DNA from: Acidobacteriota bacterium
GTDB lineage: Bacteria; Acidobacteriota; Thermoanaerobaculia; Gp7-AA8
Assembly: GCA_019244185.1 (NCBI GenBank)
Contig: JAFATB010000010.1
Coordinates: 57,773-121,772 of the forward strand
DNA length: 64,000 nt
Reading direction: 5' to 3'
In this document: positions 8,453 through 16,872 of the stretch, piece by piece
Layout of the letters: every line of letters begins with the position of its first letter
How positions within the stretch are numbered: the first letter of the stretch is position 1
The notes under the pieces: model-generated
Told to the model about the DNA's origin: nothing
Seen by the model: only the letters and a program-made list of their open reading frames with translations
Database searches by the model: none
Translations under genes and position numbers: made by a program

Positions 8453-9871
8453 ATGAGCGAGGAACCGAAACGCGGCTGGCGGCAGACGTCGATCGAACGC
8501 CTGCGCCGCGCCCATGGCTGGATCTGGGGCTGGCTGACCGATCCGGCCGTGCTGGTCTACCGCCGCCACGGCTCGGGACGCAAGCGCACGCGCGCGCTGG
8601 TGGTGGAGTTTTTCCTCTTCGTCCGCGAGGTCGTGCGCGAGTTTTACAGCGTGCAGGGCACCGCGCGCGCCGCCGCGCTCGCGTACACGACGCTGCTCTC
8701 GCTGATCCCGCTCCTGGTCGCGTTCACGCACATCCTCAACGAGTACTTCAAGAACATCTTCCCCGGCTTCCAGACGCAGATCGACACGATCCTCAACGCG
8801 GTCATCCCGTATCAGTCGCCGCAGATCACGTATCACCTCGCGCGCTTCGCCGAGAACGCGCAGACCGCCTCGACCCTCGGCGCGATCGCGTTCATGTTCG
8901 TCGCCTTCCGTCTCTTCGTCGCCGTCGAGGCCGCGGTGAACATGATCTGGAAAGTGCGCAGCGTGCGCGGCTACCGCCAGAAGATCATGGCCTTCACGAT
9001 GCTGTTCTTCTGGGGGCCGCTGCTGATGGGGCTCTCGTTCACGACCACGACCATGCTCGAGCGCAACCGCTATCTGCGCGTGCTGCTGCAGGGCGACTTC
9101 ATCTTCACGATCGTGCCGATCGTCGTGTTGTTCATCGGCTTCACGATGCTGTTCTGGCTCGTGCCGTCGACGAAGGTGCGCATCCAGGCCGCGGCGGCCG
9201 GCGCGCTGGTCACGACGACGCTGTTCACGCTGGTGCGCTGGGGTTTCGGCGTGTACGCGAACCATCTCGTCAGCGGCCGCCTCAATCTCATCTACGGCAC
9301 GATCGGACTCGCGGTGATCTTCCTCATCGCGATCGAGATCATGTGGGTGGTCATCCTCCTCGGCGTCCAGGTGAGTTACGTCTGGCAGAACCTCTACGGC
9401 GTCCTGCGCGCGACGCAGCAGCAGGTGCAGGACGAGCCGCGTTTCGATCTCTACTTCGCGCTGCGCGGCATCATCGAGATCTGCCGCCGCTTCGACCGCC
9501 GCGAGGAAGCGCCGTCCGCGTATCGCCTCGCCGAGCAGTTCGGCTCGACCGACGCGCAGATGGTGCGCGTGCTCCACAAGCTCGAGGAAGCGAAGCTGAT
9601 CACGCCGACCGGCACGGAATGGATCGGCTACGTGCCCGCGTGCGATCCCGATCGCATCCTCGTCGAAGAAGTCGTCGCGCACATGGAAGGCATGCAGCGC
9701 GCGGTCCCGGATCTCGGCCCGGACGACGACGAGCGCGCCGCCGTCGGCGAGCTGTTCCAGCGCCTCAACGCGTGTACGGCCGAGGCGCTCGACCGCACGA
9801 GCGTCGGCCGCGTGGTGCGCGAGCTCTACACGCCGCGCGTCGCGCGCAGCGAAGATCGCGTCACGCTGTGA
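8453..9871 (+). CDS. YihY/BrkB-family inner-membrane protein with C-terminal winged-helix-like domain
   Basis: A 472-residue protein. Residues of about 50-330 form the YihY/UPF0761 (virulence factor BrkB) membrane domain, with ARAAALAYTTLLSLIPLL, then LFVAVEAAVNMIWKV, and GTIGLAVIFLIAIEIMWVV as a late helix. The family was once called RNase BN, a label since reassigned. The C-terminal 120 residues look like a winged helix (SAYRLAEQFGSTDAQMVRVL, then EEAKLITPTG), as in YihY proteins that carry an extra regulatory-looking tail. The gene faces the giant surface-protein gene, and a strong hairpin separates them. Confidence 0.85.
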   Translation: MSEEPKRGWRQTSIERLRRAHGWIWGWLTDPAVLVYRRHGSGRKRTRALVVEFFLFVREVVREFYSVQGTARAAALAYTTLLSLIPLLVAFTHILNEYFKNIFPGFQTQIDTILNAVIPYQSPQITYHLARFAENAQTASTLGAIAFMFVAFRLFVAVEAAVNMIWKVRSVRGYRQKIMAFTMLFFWGPLLMGLSFTTTTMLERNRYLRVLLQGDFIFTIVPIVVLFIGFTMLFWLVPSTKVRIQAAAAGALVTTTLFTLVRWGFGVYANHLVSGRLNLIYGTIGLAVIFLIAIEIMWVVILLGVQVSYVWQNLYGVLRATQQQVQDEPRFDLYFALRGIIEICRRFDRREEAPSAYRLAEQFGSTDAQMVRVLHKLEEAKLITPTGTEWIGYVPACDPDRILVEEVVAHMEGMQRAVPDLGPDDDERAAVGELFQRLNACTAEALDRTSVGRVVRELYTPRVARSEDRVTL

Positions 9872-9890
9872 TGCATTGAACCGCGTGAGT

Positions 9891-9922
9891 CGAGAGCGGC
9901 GACCGGAGGGTCGCCGCTCTCG
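9891..9922. terminator. Bidirectional hairpin terminator
   Basis: A perfect 14-bp stem (CGAGAGCGGCGACC, 9891-9904, with its complement at 9909-9922) encloses a GGAG loop. It lies between the convergent YihY and giant surface-protein genes. No poly-T tract follows on either side, so termination would depend on the very stable stem. Confidence 0.7.
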
Positions 9923-9931
9923 CGTGGACGG

Positions 9932-12900
9932 TTAGCGCAGCCGCAGCAGTGCGAGTCCGAAGAGCGCCGCCGCGAGGAAGAGCAGCCCGTACGTGCTCGC
10001 GGTTGGAATCACCGCGGCCGACGCCGCTGCCGCGACGGCGAAGACGGTTGGATTCGTTCCGCCGGCGACGCTCGCGTCATCGGTCACGCCGCTGGTGTCG
10101 TTCGTGCCGTTCGCGTCGCTGTCGTACATGAACGTACCCTGATTGCTGATGAGCGTTCCCGGAGGCGCAGCGGGATTGATCGTCGCGTGAATGGTGATCG
10201 TCACGCTGCCGCCGGCCGCGATTCCGCCGTTCCACGTCACCGTGTTCGTGGCGACAGTGGCGGTCGCGGTGCCGGATGAAGCGGACGCGTTCACGAGCGT
10301 CAGCGCCGCGGGGAGGACGTCGGTGAACTCGTTGCCGGAGTTGTTCGTCTGCGCGCTCGCGCCGCTGTTCGTCAGCACGATCGTGTAGGTCACGGTGCTG
10401 CCGGCCTGGAAGGTGCCGCTCGCGGACTTCGTGCCGTGGACGATGACGCTGGTCGGCGCCACGACGTTCGTCGTCGCGGTCGCGCTCTCGTTGCCGGGCG
10501 CGGGATCGGTCGTCGCGGACGACACGACCGCGGTGTTACTGATGGTCGTACCAGGCGTCACGGCCGCGCCGACGTGCACGACGAGCGTGAAGACGGCGCT
10601 GCCGGGCGGCATCGACGCGAGCGTTGCGGTCACGGTTCCCGTGCCGCCGGCGGCAGGCGTCGTTGCGGACCACGCCGCGGGTTTGCTGAACGACACGAAC
10701 GTGGTGTTCGCGGGCAACGCGTCGGTGAGCGAGACGCCTGTCGCGGTCGACGGACCGGCGTTCGTCACCGTAATCGTGTACGTGAGATCGGCGTTCGGCG
10801 TCACCGGATCGGGTGTCGCGGTCTTGCTGACCGCGAGGTCCGCGGTGACCGACGAGCCGACGGTCGTCGCTGTTTTCGCGGTCTCGTTGCCGGTGTTCGG
10901 ATCGGCGGTCGACGACGTGACCGTGGCGGTGTTGTTGAGGATCGTACCGCTGGAGACCGACGCACCGACGTGCACGACGAGCGTGAAGACGGCGTTGCCG
11001 AGGTCGAAGGAGGCGTTTGTGCAGTTCACGGTGCCCGCGGCGCCGACGGCGGGCGTCGTGCAGCTCCAGCCGCCCGGCGATGCGAGCGAGACGAACGTCG
11101 TGCCGGTCGGCAGCGTGTCGGAGACGGCGAGCGTCGACGCGACGCTCGGTCCGGCATTCGCGACCGTGATCGTGTAGGTCAGATCGTTGTCGGGGGTGAT
11201 CGGATCGGGCGAGCCGCTCTTCGTGATCGAGAGATCCGCGCTCGCGGCGCCGACCGTCGTCGTCTGCGTGGCCGACTCGTTGCCGGTGTTCGGGTCGGAC
11301 GTCGACGACGTCACCGTCGCGGTGTTGGAGAGCACCGTCGCGGGTGCGACCGTCGAGCCGACGTGCACGACGAGCGTGAAGACGGCGTTGCCAGGCGTCA
11401 GCACGCCGATGCTGCACGTGATGCTGCCGTTCGCGCCAACGGCGGGCGTGGTGCACGACCAGCCGCCGGGCGACGCCAGCGAGACGAACGTCGTGCCGGC
11501 CGGCAGGGTGTCCGTGAGCTGCACGCTTGCCGCGTTCGACGGGCCGGCATTCATCGTGGTGATCGTGTACGTCAGGTTCGTGCCCGGCGTCACTGGATCG
11601 ACGTCATCGGTCTTCGTGATGGCGAGATCCGCGGTGGCCGTGCCGAGCGCGGTCGCCGCGGTCGCACTTTCGTTGCCGGGATTCGGGTCGGTGGTGGCCG
11701 ACGTCACGCTTGCGGTGTTGCTGATGGTCGTGGTCTGCGCGGCGTCGACGTTCACGACGAGCGTGAACACCGCATCGCCGACGACGAGCGTAGTCGCGTT
11801 GCACGTCACCGTGCCGCTCGCGCCGACCGCGGGCGTCGTGCACGACCAGCCGGCCGGCGACGCGAGCGAGACGAACGTCGTGCCGCTCGGCAGCGTGTCG
11901 GTCATCGCCAGTGTCGAGGCGACGCTCGGGCCGCCGTTCGTCACCGTGATCGTGTAGGTGAGATTGCTGCCCGGCGTGACGGGATCGGGCGTGTCGACTT
12001 TCGCGATCGAGACGTCGGCGCTCGGCGCATCGACGGTCGTCGACGATGTCGCGCTTTCGTTGCCGGTGTTCGGATCCGCGGTGGCCGAGGTCACGCTCGC
12101 GGTATTGCTGATCGTGCCCGTCTGCGCGGGATCGACATTCACGACGAGCGTGAACGCCGCGTTGCCGGCGGTGAACGATGTCGCGTTGCACGTCACGGTG
12201 CCATTGCTGCCTACGGACGGCATCGTGCAGCTCCAACCGGCGGGAGACGACAGCGAGACGAAGGTCGTGCCGCTCGGCAGCGCGTCGGTGAGCGCGACCG
12301 TCGAGGCGACGCTCGGTCCGGCATTCGCGACGGTGATCGTGTACGTGAGGTCGTTGCCCGGTGTCACCGGATCGGGCGCGTCGGTCTTCGTCACCGAAAG
12401 ATCGGCGCTGGCCGCGCCGACGGTCGTGGTCGACGTTGCGCTGTCGTTGCCGTTGTTCGTATCGGCGGTCGAAGAGCTCACGCTTGCGGTGTTGCTGATC
12501 GTGGAGCTCGCGGTTGCGGCAGGATCGACATTCACGACCAGCGTGAACGACGCGCCGCCGGTGAACGAAGCGATGGTGCACGTGACGGTGCCGCCGTTCC
12601 CGACTACCGGCGTCGTGCAGCTCCAGCCGCCGGGCGACGCGAGCGAGACGAACGTGGTGCCGGCGGGCAGCGTGTCGGTGAGGCTCACCGTCGCGGCCGC
12701 ATCGGGACCGCTGTTCGTCACTCCGATCGAGTAGGTGAGGTTGTTGCCCGGCGTCACCGGATCGGGCGAGTCGGTCTTCGTAACGGAGACATCCGCCGCG
12801 GGAGCGGCCTTGAAGTTGATGCCGACGACCGGCACGCCGGACTGATCGTGCCACACCGAGAACGCGGTCGCCGGCGGCGTGTACGTGCCGGGGAAGAACT

Positions 12901-15900
12901 GAGCATGACTGACGGCGAAGAGTCGCACGTTGCCCGAAATCGTGGCGCCGGAGTTGATGGTGAAGAGCGCCGTCGGACTGAAGTTCGGCGGCAGCGGATT
13001 CGCGTCGTCGGCGACGAGGTCGACGTTCGACGAGCCGTTGTTGGTGATGCTCGCGCCGATGGTGAGGTCGTCGCTGGAGATAGCCTGCACGCGGTTCGCG
13101 ACCGCCGCCGGCACGACCAGCGGCTGCTGCACGATGAGGTTGCCGTCGCTGCCGCTGCCGCGCACGTTCAGCGTCACTTCGCCGCCGACCGCGTTGTCCG
13201 TTTCGTCCGCAGCGTCTCCGACGAAGCGCGGCCAGAACTGGGCATCGCTGATCGTGGCGTTCGTCGCGCCGGGGCCGGCGACGAAGTCGAGCGTGCCGGT
13301 GGTCAGCGAGACCGGCGCGCTGCTCAGCGTGCCGAGCGTGCGATGGCCGAGCCACCACATGTTCGGCGGGTTCGGCAGCGCGGGCACGTCGACGAGGCTC
13401 GTCTCGCCGGTGACGGTGATGCTGCAGCTGCCGGTGACGCCTGCCTGCGTCGGTCCGAAGCCGCTGCCGTTGAAGGGCGCGCCGCCGTGGCCGACCTGCG
13501 CGTAGTCAGTGCCCTGATCGTCGGTGCCGGCGAGCACGTCGAGATTCGTATGAGCGATCACCGAGAGAGCGCCGGAGAGCGGTCCTTGCGTCGCGGCGTC
13601 GTTGCCGTCCTGATAAATCTCACCGCCATGACCGATCTGCGCGTAGCCGATGAGCGATGGTCCGCCCTGGACGAGCACATGATTGGCTTCGACGGTGAGC
13701 GCACCGCTCGCGCTCGTGAGCGTCGCCCCGCCCTGCAGTCCGTAGGTGCCGCCGCCGTTTCCGATCTGCGCGTACGCGGCGAGATTGCTTCCCGCGCGCA
13801 CTTCCACATCGCCGTCCGCGGTGATGGTGATCGCGCCGCTCACCGCTCCGCGTACCGCGGTTTTGCCGGCGACATTTCCGTTGATGCCGCCGCCGTGACC
13901 GATCTGCGCGTACGTCAGCGAACGCACCGAGACATCGGAGCCGCCGGTGACGTGCACGTAACCTGTCGCGTGGATGGCGATGTCGCCGGTCGCGGCGCCG
14001 GTCTGGCCGACGCCATACAGCACGCCACCGTGGCCGATCTGGCCGGTGCCGGAGTGGGTGCCGGCGAACACGGCGAGGTTCGCCGCGTTCACATGAATGT
14101 CGCCTGTCTGCGTGCCGAGCGTGGCTGGCGCGAGCGCGGCGTTGCCGGAATCGGTGGTGGTCACGATGTTGCCGCCATGGCCGATCATCACGTCGCCGAG
14201 TCCGAACTGCGGGCGGTTGTCGAGGGTGACGTCGCCGCTGATGTCGACGGTGATGTTGCCCGAGAGATTGCCCTGATGGGAGGCGCCGAAGCGCACGCCG
14301 CCTCCGTGGCCGATCTGCACGTAGGTCGCGGAGCCGGACCCGCCGGCGCCGGTCATCGACAGCGACGCGCCGGTGACGCTGATGTCGCCGCCGGCGGTTC
14401 CGCGCGTGGCGCCCTGACGGAGGTCGCCGCCGTGTCCGATCTGACAATAGCCGAGCGACTTGCCGCCCAGCATCGTGATCGCGCCCGCGACGGTGACGTC
14501 GATGGCGCCGGCCAGATTGCCCTGGTTCACGCCCACGGATTGCGCGATGTCGACCGGTCCGCCGTGTCCGATCTGCGCGTAGCGGAACCGATCGATGCCC
14601 TGAGCGGCGGTCATGGTCAGCGTGCCTTTTGCGGCGACGTGGATCGGACCGTTCGCGCTGTCGTTGGCGACGATGATGTGATATCCAATCATTCCGAACG
14701 AGTCGCTGAGCACCGCGGCCGTGCTGCCGAGCACCGAAACGTTGCGTGCGCGAACCGCGGTCGCCTGCTGGCGGCTGCCGAACGCGGCGCCCGGCGCGAA
14801 GAGCGTCGTGCCGGTGCCCATGACGAACGCGTCGCCGGTGCCGTTGCCGTAGGCACTCGCCGCGACGACCGCGCCGTCGATGCCGGTGGTCGTCGTGCCG
14901 TCCCATCCGGCGATGCCGGCGACCGAACCCGCGCCTGCGTTCTGCACCGCGCGCTGCACGATGAGATCGTCGTGCGCGAGCAGCCACAGGCTGTGCGCGG
15001 AGTTCCATACGACTTCCGCCTCGACGGAGATGTCGCCGTCGGTCGTGTCGCCGGTGATCGCCGCCTGCAGTCCCGTTCCCGGTCCGGCGGCGCTGGTGGT
15101 GTGCACGATGACGTCGTTCGTGGCGAGGAGCGCGACGAGATTGCCGGCGTCGAGCTGGCCCGTCGCGGCGCTGGGGCTGACGTCGCCGCCTGCCACGCTG
15201 ATGCCGGTGTTCGTCCCGCTGAAGCTGCCGATGATGATGTTCGTCGGATCGAGCCGCACCACGCCGCCGCCGGTGTCGGCGTGCGAGGTGAACGCGAACG
15301 CGCGCCGCGCCTCGACCTCGATGCGGCCGCGTCCGAGGGCGCGCAATGTGCCGCGCGACCGGACGTCTGAAGCGTGCAGCAGAATGCGTCCGCCGTCTCC
15401 CTCCGCACCGCTGGCGTCGATCGTTGCGCGCGCGTCGATGTCGATGCCATCCGTGCCGATCAGCGTCAGCTCGCCGCCCGCACCATCGCGACGCGCGAGG
15501 TCGAGCTGGGTCGCGCCGCGGAGCGCGATGTTCCGCGCTTCGAGCCGCAGATGCGAGCCCGGCCCGTCCAGGCGGCAGTCGTCCGCGCGAATGTCGCCGC
15601 GCGAATGAATGCGAAAGGTTCCGGACGGCAACGACCAGCGACCCTCGAGGCGCGCGCTGTCCTGCAGTTCGAGTTCCGCGGTGCCATGTTGCCGGGCAAC
15701 GGCCGCGATCAAACGCGGGTCGAGCGCGACGTCGTCTGGCATCGCATCGACTTCCACCCGCCCGTTCCGGACGTGTAGCTCCGCGGCCGTCAGTTGCCGC
15801 ACGCCTGCCGGCGGCCGCACGGTGAGGTGCACCTCGGCACCGTACAGAAAGGGGGCCACCAGAAAGGACAGGAGGAGGGAAATCCAGGCGGCAGGGCGCA

Positions 15901-15910
15901 GACCATTCAT
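9932..15910 (-). CDS. Giant secreted surface protein: haemagglutinin-like repeats, DUF11 repeats, IPTL-type C-terminal signal
   Basis: A 1992-residue exported protein. A signal peptide (ISLLLSFLVAPFLYGA) is followed by a filamentous-haemagglutinin-like beta-helical region, including RLDPTNIIIGSFSGTN. Nine repeats of about 45 residues, each marked by a (Q/M)(I/V)G(H/N)GG motif, span roughly residues 443-810. Six DUF11 repeats of about 130 residues (DPVTPG...LTYTITV...GPS...LP.GTTFVSL) and a seventh diverged one span roughly 1036-1950. The C terminus, VIPTASTYGL plus a hydrophobic helix and LLRLR, matches an IPTL-CTERM sorting signal, so anchoring by a dedicated sorting enzyme is likely. ATG 15910 follows GAAGGAGT. 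Adhesion or cell-surface scaffolding is inferred from architecture. Confidence 0.88.
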   Translation of the reverse strand: MNGLRPAAWISLLLSFLVAPFLYGAEVHLTVRPPAGVRQLTAAELHVRNGRVEVDAMPDDVALDPRLIAAVARQHGTAELELQDSARLEGRWSLPSGTFRIHSRGDIRADDCRLDGPGSHLRLEARNIALRGATQLDLARRDGAGGELTLIGTDGIDIDARATIDASGAEGDGGRILLHASDVRSRGTLRALGRGRIEVEARRAFAFTSHADTGGGVVRLDPTNIIIGSFSGTNTGISVAGGDVSPSAATGQLDAGNLVALLATNDVIVHTTSAAGPGTGLQAAITGDTTDGDISVEAEVVWNSAHSLWLLAHDDLIVQRAVQNAGAGSVAGIAGWDGTTTTGIDGAVVAASAYGNGTGDAFVMGTGTTLFAPGAAFGSRQQATAVRARNVSVLGSTAAVLSDSFGMIGYHIIVANDSANGPIHVAAKGTLTMTAAQGIDRFRYAQIGHGGPVDIAQSVGVNQGNLAGAIDVTVAGAITMLGGKSLGYCQIGHGGDLRQGATRGTAGGDISVTGASLSMTGAGGSGSATYVQIGHGGGVRFGASHQGNLSGNITVDISGDVTLDNRPQFGLGDVMIGHGGNIVTTTDSGNAALAPATLGTQTGDIHVNAANLAVFAGTHSGTGQIGHGGVLYGVGQTGAATGDIAIHATGYVHVTGGSDVSVRSLTYAQIGHGGGINGNVAGKTAVRGAVSGAITITADGDVEVRAGSNLAAYAQIGNGGGTYGLQGGATLTSASGALTVEANHVLVQGGPSLIGYAQIGHGGEIYQDGNDAATQGPLSGALSVIAHTNLDVLAGTDDQGTDYAQVGHGGAPFNGSGFGPTQAGVTGSCSITVTGETSLVDVPALPNPPNMWWLGHRTLGTLSSAPVSLTTGTLDFVAGPGATNATISDAQFWPRFVGDAADETDNAVGGEVTLNVRGSGSDGNLIVQQPLVVPAAVANRVQAISSDDLTIGASITNNGSSNVDLVADDANPLPPNFSPTALFTINSGATISGNVRLFAVSHAQFFPGTYTPPATAFSVWHDQSGVPVVGINFKAAPAADVSVTKTDSPDPVTPGNNLTYSIGVTNSGPDAAATVSLTDTLPAGTTFVSLASPGGWSCTTPVVGNGGTVTCTIASFTGGASFTLVVNVDPAATASSTISNTASVSSSTADTNNGNDSATSTTTVGAASADLSVTKTDAPDPVTPGNDLTYTITVANAGPSVASTVALTDALPSGTTFVSLSSPAGWSCTMPSVGSNGTVTCNATSFTAGNAAFTLVVNVDPAQTGTISNTASVTSATADPNTGNESATSSTTVDAPSADVSIAKVDTPDPVTPGSNLTYTITVTNGGPSVASTLAMTDTLPSGTTFVSLASPAGWSCTTPAVGASGTVTCNATTLVVGDAVFTLVVNVDAAQTTTISNTASVTSATTDPNPGNESATAATALGTATADLAITKTDDVDPVTPGTNLTYTITTMNAGPSNAASVQLTDTLPAGTTFVSLASPGGWSCTTPAVGANGSITCSIGVLTPGNAVFTLVVHVGSTVAPATVLSNTATVTSSTSDPNTGNESATQTTTVGAASADLSITKSGSPDPITPDNDLTYTITVANAGPSVASTLAVSDTLPTGTTFVSLASPGGWSCTTPAVGAAGTVNCTNASFDLGNAVFTLVVHVGASVSSGTILNNTATVTSSTADPNTGNETAKTATTVGSSVTADLAVSKTATPDPVTPNADLTYTITVTNAGPSTATGVSLTDALPANTTFVSFSKPAAWSATTPAAGGTGTVTATLASMPPGSAVFTLVVHVGAAVTPGTTISNTAVVSSATTDPAPGNESATATTNVVAPTSVIVHGTKSASGTFQAGSTVTYTIVLTNSGASAQTNNSGNEFTDVLPAALTLVNASASSGTATATVATNTVTWNGGIAAGGSVTITIHATINPAAPPGTLISNQGTFMYDSDANGTNDTSGVTDDASVAGGTNPTVFAVAAAASAAVIPTASTYGLLFLAAALFGLALLRLR
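10440..12800 (-). repeat. Tandem DUF11-coding repeats, about 390-bp period
   Basis: Within the giant gene, six in-frame units recur with a period of about 387-393 bp (the segment coding for TTFVSL recurs near 12650, 12260, 11873, 11486 and 11093). Units are similar but not identical at DNA level, so the array is old rather than freshly amplified. Such arrays can change copy number by recombination. Confidence 0.8.
13480..14585 (-). repeat. Nine tandem IGHGG-coding repeats
   Basis: Nine units of about 130-150 bp each encode a short glycine-rich turn, most often (Y/G)(A/C/V)QIGHGG, followed by alternating beta-strand-like residues (GDI.V.A or similar). The spacing fits coils of a beta-helix stalk. 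One unit has IGNGG and one VGHGG. Confidence 0.75.
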
Positions 15911-16033
15911 TACGTAACTCCTTCAATCACCGTGGGATACGGGGGCCTGACCCGTCCACGGTAGGTGCAGCCGCGCTCGGCGGCGGTTACGAAGGAGTGA
16001 GCGTGTTGCGAACGAACGGACGCACGGATCGGG

Positions 16034-16861
16034 TCACGCTGTAGCGCCGCCGGCGTCGCCGGTCACGCGCAATCGCTGCGCGCGAATGCGGCGGATGCGG
16101 CGGAAGGTCTCGTACGCGACGGTGGCGATGGCGAACCAGAGCAGGCCCGCGGCGAGACCGGCGCAGACGTCGGAGAACCAGTGCACGCCGAGGTAGACGC
16201 GGGAGATGCAGATGCCGGCGGTGAGCGACCACGCGAATGCGAGCGCGGTGGCGCGCGTGCGCCAGCCGTGCAGCAGGCGGAATGCGACGTAGCTCAGCGC
16301 GCCGAACGCGACGGCGGAGCCCATCGCGTGGCCGCTCGGAAACGAGTAGCCGTGCGCGCGGCGCAGCGCCTCCGCGAGCTCGGGACGCGCGCGCGCGAAG
16401 TAGAGCTTCAGCTCGAGATTGATCAAACCGCCGAGGGCCGTCGTGGTGACGACGTACACGCCCCACGCGAGATGTTTGCGCAGCGCGAGCAGCACGCCGG
16501 CGACGATGACGATGCCGGCCACGACGCCCGGCGTGCCGATGATCGTCAGCGTGACGAAGAATGTGGTCGCGCCCTGCGAGCGCGTCGTCGCCGCCCACGC
16601 GTGCATCTCGGTGTCCATGTGCTCGAGGCGCGGCGCGTTTGCGTGCACGCGCTCGGCGATGTCGAGAAACGCGTCGCCCGCGATCGCGGTGATGACGAGG
16701 CCCGCCGCGACGATGACGAGCACGGGCAGGTAATCGCGATAGCGGAAGTGTGTCGTCCAGCGCGAGGTGACCGCGAGCACCCGCGCCAGCGCGGGACCAG
16801 TCGCATAGAAGAACGTCCAGAGGATGACGAAGAGCAGCGCGAAGAGGAGGATGAAGAGCAA
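16034..16861 (-). CDS. PAP2-family membrane phosphatase
   Basis: A 275-residue multi-spanning protein with the three PAP2 motifs: KLYFARARPE (KX6RP), PSGHAMGS (PSGH) and SRVYLGVHWFSD (SRX5HX3D). These residues form the phosphohistidine active site of lipid phosphatases such as undecaprenyl-diphosphate or phosphatidate phosphatases; which lipid is used is not evident. The N terminus adds a leading membrane segment and a long periplasmic-looking loop. The TTG start at 16861 lies 11 bp after the stop of the M3-type peptidase gene on the same strand, so they are probably co-transcribed. Confidence 0.88.
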   Translation of the reverse strand: MLFILLFALLFVILWTFFYATGPALARVLAVTSRWTTHFRYRDYLPVLVIVAAGLVITAIAGDAFLDIAERVHANAPRLEHMDTEMHAWAATTRSQGATTFFVTLTIIGTPGVVAGIVIVAGVLLALRKHLAWGVYVVTTTALGGLINLELKLYFARARPELAEALRRAHGYSFPSGHAMGSAVAFGALSYVAFRLLHGWRTRATALAFAWSLTAGICISRVYLGVHWFSDVCAGLAAGLLWFAIATVAYETFRRIRRIRAQRLRVTGDAGGATA

Positions 16862-16872
16862 ACGTGCGCAGT

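Noticed and set aside
10436-15370. A 1644-codon open frame on the plus strand, antisense to the giant surface-protein gene
   Set aside because: It is Arg/Asp/Gly/His-rich, has no domain or signal peptide and mirrors the repeats of the minus-strand gene. High GC with strong codon bias leaves long open antisense frames throughout this window.
13620-15926. Second minus-strand 768-codon frame inside the giant gene
   Set aside because: Shifted-frame shadow with Arg/His-rich low-complexity composition; the 1992-codon frame carries the signal peptide and domains.
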